64,000 nt of DNA from Flabesymbios commensalis (GCA_964017125.1 OZ024915.1:17051103-17115102), one strand, 5' to 3'. Positions 34,313-47,370 are shown, counted from the first letter of the stretch. Numbers and translations are program-made. Notes: a model not told the origin generated them from the sequence alone.

Positions 34313-37300
34313 GGGGGGGGGGATGGGTATCACCTCCGCGTGGTCCCCCCTGGGCAATTTCATAGAAGGCCAAGCACACCCAAACGTTTCATTAATATTG
34401 TGTTTTTTCTCACGTTATTACATATGTGTCTAAATTATTTTGCATTACTTTTCAATCTATATAAAATAGGTTTGGCGGTAAATACAGAGCATAGTCATTG
34501 GTTTGTGATGTTCAATATTATCTGAATCGGTATGTGGATGTGTATCTAACGTTCTATTAGTATACGGACTGTCTTAAGTATTTCTATTGTATGTATTCGT
34601 GTTTATAAATGGGTTTACTTTCTTTGATTATAGTATATAGTATTATAGTATATATTATATATTTGTTTTGACAATGACAAGGGGGGGATGGGTATCACCT
34701 CCGCGTGGTCCCCCCTGGGCAACCTCTATGAAGGCCCAGCACACCCAAACCTTTCATCGAACCAGGTTTTTCTATTTTTTTGACGTGAAGTTTTTTTGTG
34801 TTTACTTTCCGGTGGTTTAGGGTTTTTCACTGAGGTTGTTATGTTTATTTTTGAAAAGTTTTCAGTTCAAATTCTTTATATATTGTTTATATATTCATAT
34901 TTATATATTTTATATATTTTTTCATTGTACTTGTGGTGCCTTGCAGTGCTCTCACGGATTATGATCGCTCTGTCGTGCTAACTCTCGATGACAGACCCGA
35001 TCCTCAGCTGTGGGGGCATTGTAGGTCTACTCATAATTCCTCTATGATTTATATCTTCGTGTTTGCAGTGGTTTCTCTTTGGCATCCTGGCGATGGACGG
35101 GATGTTCGAAAGAAACCATTGCCATATAATTATTTTTTCACTTCATTGTTTTAAAGGTTTCTCTGTGGCATCCTGGCGGATAATGCAGCATGTCATAGAG
35201 AAGCCATTGCCGTACAATTATCCTGTGGTGACTTACGGTGTCCTCACGGTTCGTGATCGCTCTGTGATGTTCTTCAATATCGCAGACCTTGTTACCAACT
35301 GTGGGGGCACTTTAAGTCTTTAATTTTTGAGAATTTTTTGTGGTTTAATGATTTCTCTGGCCATACTGGCCGAAAAGTGAAATAAAGAAGACATTTTACT
35401 TACTTACTTACTTAATGGTTTCTCTGCTCATTGTTTATGTCATTCATATTTATGTCTAAATGGGTTTACTTTTTTTTATTATAGTATATAGTAGTATAGT
35501 ATATATTATATATTAGTTTTGACAATGACACTGTTTTGACTTAGACTTGTAGTTTTTACACAATCACTCCAATTTCATGGAGATATAGTGACTTGAAAAG
35601 TCGTTCATTTTATAGGGGGGGAAGAGGGGGAAGGGTGTCACCTTTCATCGAACCAGGTTTTTCTATTTTTTTTGACGTTAAGTTTTTTGTGTGTTTACTT
35701 TCCGGTGGTTTAGTGTTTTTCACTAAGGTTGTTATGTTTATTTTCGAGTAGTTTCCAGTTCAAATTCTTTATATATTCTTTATGTATTCATATTTATATA
35801 TTTTATATAATTTTTCATTGTACTTGTGGTGCCTTACAGTGCTCTCACGGATTATAATCGCTCTGTCATGCTAACTCTCGATGACAGACCCGATCCCCAG
35901 CTGTGGGGGCATTGTAGGTCTACTCATAATTCCTCTATGATTTTTTTCTTTGTGTTTGCAGTGGTTTCTCTTTGGCATCCTGGCGATGGACGGGATGTCC
36001 GAAAGAAACCATTGCCATATAATTATTTTTTCACCTTATTGTTTTAAAGGTTTCTCTGTGGTATCCTGGCGGATAATGCAGCATGTCATAGAGAAGCCAT
36101 TGCCGTACAATTAGCCTGTGGTGACTTACGGTGTCCTCACGGTTTGTGATCGCTCTGTGATGTTCTTCATATTTATGTCTAAATGGGTTTACTTTTTTTG
36201 ATTATAGTATATAGTGTTATAGTATATATTATATATTTGTTTTGACAATGACACTGTTTTGACTTAGACTTGTAGTTTTTACACAATCACTCCAATTTCA
36301 TGGAGATATAGTGACTTGAAAAGTCGTTCATTTTATAATCACTTCATATTTTACATTATTTATACTGAGATTTTCATACCCATTAAACTGTGTTGTAGTG
36401 CAGGCGCAACAACATGTAATCAGACTCGTTACATATAGGTGTCAGGAGCATCGTCATCTTATCATATCAAACACTTTAAACTGAATATTTTAGTACGAAC
36501 ATGCTTTTATTAGCTTTGTCTTTCCTTTACTACTTTAACTATACAATATGTGATATTGTAATACCTGGAATTTTCACTTAAATGGCCATACTGACCGAAA
36601 AGTGAAGTAAAGCAAATATTTTACTTACTTACTTACTCAATATCACAGACCTTATTACCAACTGTGGGGGCACTGTAAGTCTTTAATTTTTGAGAATTTT
36701 TTGTGGTTTAATGATTTCTCTGGCCATACTGGCCGAAAAGTGAAGTAAAGAAGACATTTACTTACTTACTTAATGGTTTCTCTGTTCATTGTTTATGTCA
36801 TTCATATTTATGTCTAAATGGGTTTACTTTTTTTGATTATAGTATATAGTATTATAGTATATATTATATATTTGTTTTGACAATGACACTGTTTTGACTT
36901 AGACTTGTAGTTTTTACACAATCACTCCAATTTCATGGAGATATAGTGACTTGAAAAGTCGTTCATTTTATAATCACTTCATATTTTACATTATTTATAC
37001 TGATATTTTTATACCCATTAAACTGTGTTGTAGTGCAGGCGCTACAACATGTAATCAGACTCGTTACATATAGGTGCCAGGAGCATCGTCATCTTATCAT
37101 ATCAAACACTTTAAACTGAATATTTTAGTACGAACATGCTTTTATTAGCTTTGTCTTTCCTTTACTACTTTAACTATACAATATGGGATATTATAATACC
37201 TGGAATTTTCACTTAAATGGCCATACTGGCCGAAAAGTGAAGTAAAGCAAATATTTTACTTACTTACTTACTTACTTTATCATTTTTACTGTTCAATATA

Positions 37301-37385
37301 TCATATTATTATTTTAGTCTGAATTGTCATTTAAATGGCCATACTGGCCGAAATATGACGTAAAAAAGATATTTTACTTACTTAC
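34313..37385 (+). mobile_element. Cluster of family 3 and family 1 LINE 3' ends
   Basis: Heads with G-run and 'atgggtatcacctccgcgtg' start at 34313 and 34681, and a variant at 35615. Family 3 ends with ACTT tails occur near 35398 and 36768. Family 1 3' ends lie at 36261-36634 and 36896-37262, with another end at 37263-37385. All face the same way, and no ORF survives. It is a pile-up of successive insertions into or beside earlier ACTT tails. Confidence 0.8.
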
Positions 37386-37387
37386 TT

Positions 37388-37612
37388 ACATGTCTGGGGG
37401 TAGATCCCCTAGACATGCCCAAAACCCCTTATCAGACTTGCGAAGGAAAACGCTCTCAATAACCCACCATGCCCTATCACCCTCACATCATCATCTGTAC
37501 ATCATTTCATCTCATCAATTGACTACAACGTTTTTATCGTATTACAATGTCACCTAAAAGACCTTTTGTGTCAAAAAGTGACGTGAAGCAATGATTCACT
37601 ACTACTACTACC
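37388..37612 (+). mobile_element. Family 2 retroelement 3' end
   Basis: Begins at the 'catgtctggggg' hairpin and ends with an ACT repeat tail. Confidence 0.8.
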
Positions 37613-38140
37613 CTGAGATTGCCGTCGCCGATTTGGGCTTTGATTGGCGACCTCGCCAGCTAAACAGTTGCTAAATGAAACATGTGAGACTGTCTCAGTG
37701 TCTGACTCCAAGTCAATGACGATAATACAAGTGGTTGTGCATTCGCTCCTCATTCAAGTTCATACTGACCATATCTGACCAATTGAATCTTAATCAGAGG
37801 AGGGTAGAGAAATACGGGAATCATCTGTGATCATTACTTTAGAAGTATAAGGCTGCATACACTGAAAAATTCATTATAGACTAGCATCTTCCGAACTTGC
37901 TTCATAAAATTCAATGTTGTTTGTCGCTTGGGAAATCCGGGTAAAGGCAACAATGACTTCACATGACCAATGTCTCACAGCAAAGTTTTTTTCAGGACCA
38001 CGAATATTTACCTATTTTCAACCTTTTTTGCAGCAAATAACGTAAACATGTGATCAGTCATTCAGCGCGAATGGATTAAATACTGTTTTGTTAGTTTAGT
38101 ACCACGATATGAGCGTTTTTTGGGGAAAAGCTTTCCATTT

Positions 38141-38245
38141 CAGCTTTAAATGGCCATTAGTGCCGAAAAGTGACGTGAAGAAGACGTTTTGCTTACTTAC
38201 TTACCGACCGAAATGTGACGTAAAGAAGAAATTTTACTTACTTAC
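38141..38245 (+). mobile_element. Two short LINE 3' tails in tandem
   Basis: 'gccgaaaagtgacgtgaaga' and 'cgaaatgtgacgtaaagaag' are each followed by a CTTA-type tail. Confidence 0.7.
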
Positions 38246-38381
38246 AGGGTATGTTTCATGACACACGTAGCATTGAATTGCTGAGCTCTTTTTTCTACTC
38301 ACCTGAGTAGCCAACGCTTTTAAGTTGGCCCTTTTGGTGGATCTTTTAGGCCTAACTGCCTTCTTTAATTTTGTTGCTTTT

Positions 38382-39125
38382 ACAGGCTTACAGCCTGAGC
38401 CTAGTCTTAAACTATATGGACAACAGCTTCCTGTTGAAGAGAAAGCCAAATTCCTTGGTCTTTTCCTCGACAGGAAGCCTAATTTTATTCAACATATCAA
38501 ATACATGAAAGATAAATGTAGGAAAGCATCACAACTTCTACGAGTGATATCCAGCAAGGATTGGGGTGGTGACCGGACAACCTTACTGAGGATTTACCGG
38601 TCGAACATCAGATCCAAATGGTTGTATTGTTGTATTGTTTATGGGTCAGCGAGACAATCGCACTTAGCAGCATTTGATCCGATCGCGAACCATGGTTTGA
38701 GACTGCTCAGGGGCATTTAGAACATCGCCCATTGGAAGTCTTTAGGTGGAGACCGGTGAGCCCTCTTTAGAGACTCGCCGGATGAAGCTGAGCCTGCAAT
38801 GCTATATAAAGATGAAAACAAATCCAGAGAACCCGGCATACTCGTGTGTTGTGAACCCCGAGTTCAAGAGACTGCTTCGTAACAAGCCTGGCCTGGGACT
38901 ATACCTATTTTCACATTATTTGTGCTAACATTTTTATACTCATTAAACTGTATTTTTGTATCAAACTTTTTAAACTGAATATTTTAGTGCAAACATGCTG
39001 TTATTAGATTTGTCGTTTCTTTACCACTTTTACTATGCAATATGGGATATTGTAAATACTAGAAATTATCACTTAAATGGCCATATTGGCCGAAAAGTGA
39101 TATAAAGAAGACATTTTACTTACTA
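38382..39125 (+). mobile_element. RNase H LINE copy 3, internally deleted
   Basis: Starts in the thumb region (LQPEPSLKLYGQQLPVEEK) and reads through LLRVISSKDWGGDRTTLL. After a frame change near 38720 it continues GEPSLETRRMKLSLQCY. The RNase H domain is missing: the frame jumps near 38910 to the 3' UTR. It ends with a short tail near 39124. Confidence 0.85.
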
Positions 39126-39138
39126 TATAATCATAATC

Positions 39139-39154
39139 CAAGGGGGGGGGGGGG
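39139..39154. repeat. Poly-G run
   Basis: About sixteen G followed by a C-rich stretch; likely a sequencing and replication trouble spot. Confidence 0.9.
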
Positions 39155-39259
39155 GGTGCAACCGCCACAACCCCCAAACCTCCGCCCTCCCCCCGTAGAC
39201 CCGCCACTGGTATTAAATGAATATTAACAGTTATTGAAGCTAAAACTACTTAATCTATT

Positions 39260-39365
39260 AGATGCCCAGCAAACACGAGATGTTGAACCACTGTTGACAT
39301 AAAGCTGGCCCACTGTCTGCGACGCTGGCCCAACATTAAGGTGCAACATCTTGTGACTGCTGTGT
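39260..39365. repeat. Palindromic MITE ('gcccagcaaacacgagatgt')
   Basis: Related to 31187-31297, 43318-43420 and 46791-46905: a hairpin centred on GTCTGCGACGCTGG. A further fragment starts at 39604. Confidence 0.7.
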
Positions 39366-39726
39366 GACTGAATAGTTCTCAGGACTAGTGAGGATTTATG
39401 TTTTCATTCTTTATTTTCATGAATTGGTGACACCAACTAGCCTTCTTGGTTTTGACTGGAGACAAGCGGTGAAAAAACATTGACACGCACGTCCGCGCAT
39501 GGGAATTGCTGGAACAGCCAATATGACAGGACCCGAACTGTGGAACCATAGAACCTGGGAGGACCACAAGGCTACAGAGATTCACCAATCACAGCGTAAC
39601 ATCTCAGCAAACACGAAGTGCTGAACCAATGTTGGCCTACATTTATTCAGCGGCTCTTGTTTGCGTACTCAGACACCTGAGTATAAAACAACTGTCACAT
39701 AACAGTTACTCATCATGTAGATTATT

Positions 39727-42656
39727 AGCTCCCGCCGTCACCGTAGGTGAGACGGAGGGAACTATGGATTCCGCCTCCGTTCTGTTTTTTACCTCTTCTT
39801 TTGCCTATAACTTTGCAAGAAAATAAGCTAGGATAACAATTTTTGGTATGTGGGTTACTTCCAGGTAGATAATAGACAGGTTAAAATATTTTTAATCGAA
39901 ATTCAATATGCAAGGTCGCAGAGGAGAAAATGATGATGTTACGGCGTTGGGCCGTCCGTGAACATTTCGTTTCCGGAGCATATCTCTGAAAGTACTTGTC
40001 TGATTGTCTTCAAATTTTACACACAACACCTCTAGGGGGTCTAGTTGTGCCTTTTGGGGTATATGAACTTTGACCTTCTTTTGGTTCAGAACTATGACCC
40101 AGTTAGACGTTTTGACACACACTTTGTTTCCGGAGCAAATCTCGAAAAGTACTGGGCCGATTAGTCATATTGCACATACATGTTCTCTAAGGTCCCTAGT
40201 TGTGCCTTTTCAGGTTTTTGGACCTTGACCTTAAAGTTGGCCCAGCACTTTGACCTAATTTATAACATCGGTAAATCCGACCGAAATATTTTGAGGAATA
40301 TCATGAAAACCGCTCAAGATAGCTACACCATTACTATAAAACAAATTGTTAAATTACAGGAGAGGATGCATCTTGAAAAATTTCAAGTCGATAAAATTCA
40401 AAATGGCCGCCCATCGGCCATTATTCACCTCAACAGGCCTGATATTGCGGAATATCATGAAAACCGCTCAAGATAGCTACACCACTTCTATAAAACAAAT
40501 TGTAAGGTTTCAGGAGAGGATGCATCTTGAAAAATTTCAAGTCGATAAAATTCAAAATGGCCGCCTATCGGCCATTATTCACCTCAATAGGCCTCATATT
40601 GCGGAATATCATGAAAACCGCTCAAGATAGCTACACCATTACTATAAAACAAATTGTAAGGTTTCAAGAGAGGATGCATTTTGAAAAAATTCAACTCAGT
40701 CAAGTTTAAAATGGCCGCCTATTGGCCATTATTCACCTCGACAGGCCTGATATTGGGTAAACCATGCCAGATAGCTAAACCATTACTATAAAACAAAATG
40801 TGAAATTTCAGGAGAGGATGCATCTTGAAAAAATTCGACTTGAACAAATTCAAAATGGCCGCCTTTCAGCCATTATTCACTTTCACATGGCCGTTATTTG
40901 GTAAACCGTGCTAGATCGCTAGACCATTACTATAAAACAAAATGTGACATTTCAGGAGAGGATGCATCTTGAAAAATTTCGACTAGATAAAATGGAAAAT
41001 GGCTGCTTAACGGCCATTATTCACTTTCACATGGCCGATATTTGGTAAGCCGTGCTAGATGGCTAGACCATTACTATAAAACGAAATGTGAGATGAAGAT
41101 GCACCTTGAAAAATGTTGACTTGATCAAATTCAAAATGGCCGCCTTTTCGGCCATTATTCATTTTCACATGGCCGATATTTGGTAAACCGTGCTAGATGG
41201 CTAGACCATGGGATCGATACTAACTGCTCTGAGGTAGTGGCCAAAAGGGCCAGTAGCTTTAGATTATTACTGGCCCTTAGCCGTATCTGATAGTCCTTAA
41301 CGTACACTGTATCACAAAAAAATATGTAACGGTATGGTACAAAATTTAAATCAACGTTTAATACTCAACCACAGGCTCATTTGTAAATTTTGAATTGTTT
41401 TCGTAGCATAGCCATACATAAAGGAATGTTAAAATTAAATAAAGGGGCACACCTGGTATTTTTCATTGGCCCCCAGGGCCAGTATCTCATGTGATTTACT
41501 GGCCCTCACTGATTTCTACTGGCCTCGGGCCAACGGGCCAGTTTTAGTGTCGATCCTTGGACTATAAAGAAAAATGTGAGTTTTTTCGGGGGAGGATGCA
41601 CCCTGAAATTTTTTAACTTACGAATTCAAAATGGCCGACAATCAGCATTATTTACCTCGATAGGCCTGATATCAGGTAGACCGTGCTAGATAGCTTAGCT
41701 AGACCATTACTATAAAACAAAATATGACGTTTCCGGAGAGGATGCCTTTTAAAAACTTTCGACTCAATCGAATTCAAAATGGCCGCCTATCTGCCACTAT
41801 TTACTTTCACATTGCTGATATTTGGTAAACCGTGTTAGATAGCTAGACCATTACCATAAAAAAAAAGTGAGATTTCAGGAGAGAATGCATCTTGAAAAAA
41901 TTTGACTCGTTCAAATATAAAATGGCCGCCTATCGGCCATTATTCACTTCCACATGGCCGTTATTTGGTAAACCGCACTAGATTGCTAGACCATTACTAT
42001 AAAACAAAATGTGAGATTTCAGGAGAGGATGCATCTTGAAAAATTTTGACTTCATCAAATTCAAAATAACTGGAGAGGATGCATCTTGAAAAATTTTGAC
42101 TTGATCAAATTCAAAATTGCCGCCTTTAGGCCATTATTCACTTTCACATGGCCGTTATTTGGTGAACCGTGCTAGATGGCCAGACCAGTACTATAAAACA
42201 AAATGTCAGATTTCAGGAGAGGATGCATCTTGAAAAATTTAGACTCGATCAAACTCAAAATGGCTGCCTATCAGCCATTATTTACTTTCACATGCCCAAT
42301 ATTTTGCAAACTGTGTCAGATGCTAATCCATTACTATAAAACAAAATGTGAGGTTTCGGGGGACGATGCACCCTGAATTTTTTCAACTAGTCTCTATCGA
42401 ATTCAAAATGACCGTAAATCAGCCATTATTTACCTCAATTGGCCAGATAGGTAGACCACAACTGGGATATTGATTAGGATCATTAATTTCAATGGAGGTT
42501 TGCAATCTCTGACAGACTGTCTAGTTCTTATCTTCCTCTTAGACCGAGTCTCTTGGACCTAGTTGTCTTGCGTCTTGATTTTTGACCTAGCCTAGGACTA
42601 CATTAATAACCCTACACAAAATTGCTTAAATCAAATTCTAATTTGGAGCGGGAGCT
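39727..42656. repeat. Satellite-bearing element 2 (Helentron/pearl-like), about 13 units
   Basis: From about 40280 to 42440 units of roughly 145-155 bases repeat, each with 'accattactataaaacaaa', 'aggagaggatgcatcttgaa' and 'caaaatggccgcctatcggc'. The block is bounded by AGCTCCCGC at 39727-39735 and its inverse at 42648-42656. The right border also forms a small hairpin (GGAGC/GCTCC, 42645-42658). The open frames over the repeats do not match between units and are by-products. The tandem core plus short inverted ends resembles elements 1 and 3 here. Confidence 0.7.
41211..41556. mobile_element. MITE inside the satellite, GGATCGA ends
   Basis: A 346-base block unlike the satellite interrupts one unit. 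Its ends are inverted: GGATCGATACTAACTG and the inverse of GGATCGACACTAAAACTGG. 'GGCCAGTA' motifs recur inside both ends. No coding capacity; superfamily unknown. Confidence 0.75.
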
Positions 42657-43012
42657 CCTGGACTTATGTAGTCTTGTTTGAATATATATATATAAATTAT
42701 AAAACGAGACTTCCTTGTTCTTATTTCATCTTATGGTTACATCTAACTTGTTTTTAATAAAGTCAATTCAAAATCCTTTTACAGTCATATACCATGACAG
42801 TGCTCAATTATATACACTACATACGAGCTCTATGGGTTAGAGGTCGAACGAACGAGTAAGGGTCGTAATGGTAATGCCCGACATTGATCAAGGGCAAGTA
42901 GGGGTCATTTAAAGCGACACAGGCTAAAATCATTAAAAAGACTACAATTGCGGGAATATTTTAAATTTTGAGCTACTGTGGTAACCTAGCAAGCGTGCCG
43001 AAAGCCCCATTT
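42657..43012. other. No gene seen
   Basis: Non-coding. 42912-42945 resembles the end of the MITE at 47252-47370 (TTAAAGCGACACAGGCTAAA). Confidence 0.4.
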
Positions 43013-43556
43013 AAAGGTACGGTCAACTGTCAAAATTCGCGGGACAATTGTCCCCCAGAATGCAGTAGTGCACGTGGGTAGGCCAAGGCCCTATTCCATG
43101 ATAATACTAAATATGCGTTTTATACCCAAAGCCTCATTAAGAGTAAGTTCTCAAATCTCAGCAAGTTCATATATACTTGAGCGACATCTATGAGTAACAA
43201 TTCCATCGAATCTCAAAGCCCTTTGTCCTGGATCTTAGCTGGGCCTTGCTTTGCAAACAATCTGACTGTATTACTGTGGGTATTTCGAAACAGGTGGACC
43301 TCACGCGTGTACCGACACCCAGTGAACACAACACATTTGTATGACTTGATACAATGTTGGACCAACGTCGAAGACGTTGGGCCGACGTTGTATAAATGTT
43401 ATACATTTGCTGGGAAGGAGAACTTTCTCTCAAACATTGTACATTTCTGCAATGTTGGTTCAATGTTGAACCAGCGTCGCAGACGTTGGTTTAACATTAA
43501 AACAGCGTTGGGTGAGTGTCTCGTTGGAGTAGTATCCAGTCTTGTAAACAGGTTAC
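43013..43556. repeat. Inverse copy of the 31060-31592 repeat
   Basis: Same sequence in the opposite orientation, about 12 kb away, with diverged palindromes at 43318-43420 and 43440-43510. Confidence 0.85.
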
Positions 43557-44039
43557 TTCATCAACCACACTGTACTGTATGCTGAAGGCTTACACGCATG
43601 CGAGTTTAGAACCTGACTCTATCTTTAATATTTATTATTTTGGACATGCATGTCCGAAATTAAATTTCGTCCTTATTTCTCACTTAACTGGGAAATGCGC
43701 AACACAAAATTTAAAAAAAAACTTATGTGATTCTAGTCTATGGACATCTATGTACATGTTCACATATTATGGACATATCAAGAAGCCGTAATAAAAATAC
43801 TGTTTTTTTATGATTTTAGCCTGATTGTGTCTCTTTAATAAATAAAATATAATAATTATATAGATACCCACATGTTTACCCCCTGTATACATGCTGGTCA
43901 AGCATTTATGTCATCTGGGACATTTGAAATAAAAATTTGTGATCGAGGGACTTTGCTCGAAGTCTTCAATTTTGCAAAGCTATTTTTTCTGTGTGATTAA
44001 GTTTCTGAGATGTGCAAAAAATGAAATGAATGGGGTTTT

Positions 44040-44360
44040 AGGCCACCTTTGTGCACATATAGCCTAAATTGCGCCAGGAGAACCTTCCGGGGATGGTGAG
44101 ATGAGAACCTCCTGAGGATGGTGAGATGAATGATGTGACACTGCCCTCCAGACACAGGATTCGAAATTTGAGCCCTGGTGGTCTGAGGCCGAGCACGCTA
44201 CCTCGCAGGCACTGAGGTTCCCCACAATTATGAATCTTCACGAATGAGCGGGGAAGAAACATTTTGTTTCATTGAAACTTGAAGGCCAGAGTGGGGTTTG
44301 AACCCGCAATCTTCGACTTTCCAAGAAAGGAAGCTTTAACCACTGCACCCGCCCCTGAGA
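44040..44360 (-). repeat. tRNA-related SINE with two tRNA-like heads
   Basis: On the minus strand, head 1 (44360-44281) has an A-box-like TGCAGTGGTTAAAGC and B-box GGTTTGAACCC (given as the plus strand, 44295-44305). Head 2 (about 44225-44150) has GGTAGCGTGCTCGGCCT and a B-box-like TTTCGAATCC. A non-tRNA body follows to about 44040. Neither head folds as a clean functional tRNA to my eye, so this is a SINE or tRNA pseudogene pair. Confidence 0.6.
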
Positions 44361-44621
44361 TGTGCAGTGTGACCGGTGAGTCATAAGTCAGCAGAATCTC
44401 TTGGATTTATCGTTATCTTATTAATTATATATCCCCACACTTTAAAGTAGTAGGCTACGAACAGCAGGACATATTTGTACCCAGAAAGCCCCACGCTGAT
44501 TACCGGGATAGAGGCAAGTAGGGTACAATTAAAACCAGAAACATACATAGTGGTTTATAGCTTTAACCATGTATACCTGCCAGTCACTCATACGTGTGTC
44601 ATCTGGCATACTTCAATAAAA

Positions 44622-45326
44622 CAATGTCACCAGCAAATTGTTCGAGGTACAACCAATCATTAAGCGATCTTTTACACCAATGGAACGCCGAAGAGATGAC
44701 GTTGTCTTATGCAGGGCCAGAATTGGCCATGCCTATTTCACAAACGGCTATTTATTGAGAGAATTGCGACCAATGTGCTGCAATACTCGTCTCACTGTAA
44801 GACATGTCCTTCTCAGTTGTGCGAAATATGCGCACATCAGAAGGAAGTATTTTGCATTTAATTCCTTATTTGAGCTATTCAGGGACACCCCTGCTGGTTT
44901 TATTATTCAGTTCCTTCGGGAATGTAACCTATATTCTATGTTTTAATTATTGGACTTAGACTTGTAGTTTTTACACAATCACTCCAATTTCATGGAGATA
45001 TAGTGACTTGATAAGTCGTTCATTTTATAATCACTTTATATTTTACATTATTTATACTGATATTTTTATACTCATTAAACTGTGTTATAGTGCAGGCGCT
45101 ACAACATGTCATCAGACTCGTTACATATAGGTGCCAGGAGCATCGTCATCTTATCATATCAAACATTTTAAACTGAATATTTTAATACGATCATGCTTTT
45201 ATTGGCTTTGTCTTTCCTTTACTACTTTAACTATACAATATGGGATATTGTAATACCTGGAATTTTCACTTAAATGGCCATACTGGCCGAAAAGTGAAGT
45301 AAAGCATTTTACTTACTTACTTACTT
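44622..45326 (+). mobile_element. RNase H LINE copy 4, 5'-truncated, with 12-base target duplication
   Basis: Bracketed by 'acttcaataaaa' at 44610-44621 and 45327-45338. Keeps the last 103 codons of ORF2 (44638-44946, one codon shorter than other copies at LLRELRPM), the 3' UTR and an ACTT tail. Young, by its perfect duplication and open frame. Confidence 0.95.
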
Positions 45327-45338
45327 ACTTCAATAAAA

Positions 45339-46336
45339 ATACTAACATAGAAATGAAGACGTTCGAGTTTTCTCTTGATATACTGTTATTTGGATAATTA
45401 TTTGTGCGTTTCAATTTTCGCGAATTTGTGATCCTAGGACTTAGTCTCGAATCTAAACTAAATCGAGCAGAGTCCACCACTCCCCGTTAGGTAGCCAATT
45501 ACACCAATCACGATAATTAGCTAGCACTTCTGCACAAACTATATAGCCACAGAGTCATTTTATTTGTACATTAAATTCCCAATTACCAACAATTCAAGTC
45601 GATCACTAATTGTACATAGTGTTCATTAAAGTAGGTGAATCGTCACAATTCGTTTAGCACAGGTTGTGGGCCCGCCCACATGTAGCATGGTCAACGTTCT
45701 AAGGAGTGGTGTCCGTCAGAATTAAGTATTATGAATCAGTGAAGCGAAATGGCAGACTGCTTTAAATAACACATAAATGGTGTAGGCCTACTCACTCCAA
45801 CTTCACGCTCGCACACAGAGAAGGTATAGCATAGTAACGGCCATTTTTTATAATAGTTAGCAATGATAAAAAATTGCAAGATTGTTGAATATTGGAATTT
45901 GTCGTTGCAAAAATTAAAACCTCACAAATATTACATTTGGGTATTTTATAAAATTGGGTAATTAGCATTCACTGGGACACAGAATTACTCATTGTTAAAT
46001 TACTCACTGTTGAAATTCACTGGTCTTACATCTTCTGGATGTACAGTACAACACTATAATTAGACATTTTTTTGGAATTATCTCTTTTACTAGTATTCTG
46101 AGTTTATGATTGAACAAATGGTGCAATGTAATACAAAAATAGCTCAGCTGAGTTGGAGAATACAGAAAAATAAATTATTAACAATTTGAATTAAGGGAGC
46201 ACATAGGCAATATATTCATAAAGCAAATCAATAACAGCAAATTCAAAATAATGTAATATGCAATTATGCTACTTGATATTTTCAGCTAAGAATTGAAAGG
46301 GTTTATCTTGTCATTTACGGAGTGCAGATACATCAA
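45339..46336. other. No gene seen
   Basis: AT-rich non-coding DNA. Confidence 0.5.
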
Positions 46337-46658
46337 TTAACCCTTCAACCCTTAAAGCGCTGAATTGTTTTATAAAAAACATTGAGACCAAAGGGTTTTA
46401 TTAAATTTGAAACCATCATAAATGTCTTAGTTAGCTCTTTCTGATTCATATCGGACGTCCGTAGACGTCAGATTCTGACGATTAAAGTCGATCCCCACAC
46501 TGTAAGAATTAAAATATTTCTAATGGTTGTAGACCAATAACATAGGAATTCAAATGAATCGGAAAGAGCTAAGTAAGACATTTATGATGATTTCTAATTG
46601 AAAAAAATCCTTCGGTATCCATGGTTTATACAAAAATTATCAGCACTTTAAGGTTTAA
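46337..46658. mobile_element. Long-inverted-repeat MITE, TTAA-flanked
   Basis: Starts TTAACCCTT and ends in an inverse of it. Both arms read through 'ataaatgtcttagttagctc', giving arms over 100 bases, with a GGACGTCCGTAGACGTC palindrome near the centre. Fragments of the family recur at 51770, 54346, 57323 and 58780. Confidence 0.75.
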
Positions 46659-46790
46659 AATAATATTTATATATGTTCAATTTGAATCAAAACATATGAC
46701 AATCTAGACAATTGAATGCTGATTTCTCCTTCAAATTCTGTTGTTTGTACGACAAATAAACGCCTGTAAACGACTATATAGACAGGACTA

Positions 46791-46905
46791 CCCATCAAAC
46801 ACAATACATCTTTATAACATTTGTACAATGTGGGCCCAAAGTCTTCGACGTTGGTCCACCATTGTACATATCTTATACAAATGCTGTGTTTAGTGTGTAG
46901 CAGTT
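46791..46905. repeat. Palindromic MITE
   Basis: 'cccatcaaacacaatacatc' opposite 'atgctgtgtttagtgtg', centred on CAAAGTCTTCGACGTTGG; family of 31187-31297. Confidence 0.75.
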
Positions 46906-47251
46906 GAGGGGTAATTTCAAGGTACATGTTTTACTGCCGCATGCGCACTCAGGTATGTAGCACTACCGTCAGCTTGGCAAATACAAGGGAAAATGTCACA
47001 TTTGTAAAAAATACTACAGAATAAAGTCTTTTATACAAATATGGTAAATAGCACCATACCTGTGTCACATACATATAGTGAATCATTGGGATTTCCACTG
47101 CCATATCAATTGCTTTAAAAACGATGCTATTAAAAAACCATTTTCAATCTGGTTAAAATGATTATCAAACCATTAATGTTTGTTCTTTGTTGCTTGAAAT
47201 CTACAGACGGTTGTTAACAAAATTATATATGTAAATAAACATCTGTACATA

Positions 47252-47370
47252 TTAAAGCGACTCAATCAGGCTGAAATCAGCAAAAAATCGGCTTTTTAAT
47301 ATGACCATATGATGTAAACATGTCCATAGACTAGAACTACAATGATTTTAGCCTGATTGAGTCGCTTTAA
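47252..47370. mobile_element. 119-base MITE, TTAA ends
   Basis: Inverted ends of about 28 bases (TTAAAGCGACTCAATCAGGC...). Half copies near 42912 and 43800-43835. Confidence 0.85.

Noticed and set aside
40180-40709. Overlapping open frames with repeated KMAA..RPLFTS phrases
   Set aside because: They follow the satellite units and shift frame between units.
44281-44360. Functional tRNA gene
   Set aside because: A and B boxes are present, but the anticodon arm does not form a proper seven-base loop and a second tRNA-like head follows; SINE is more likely.
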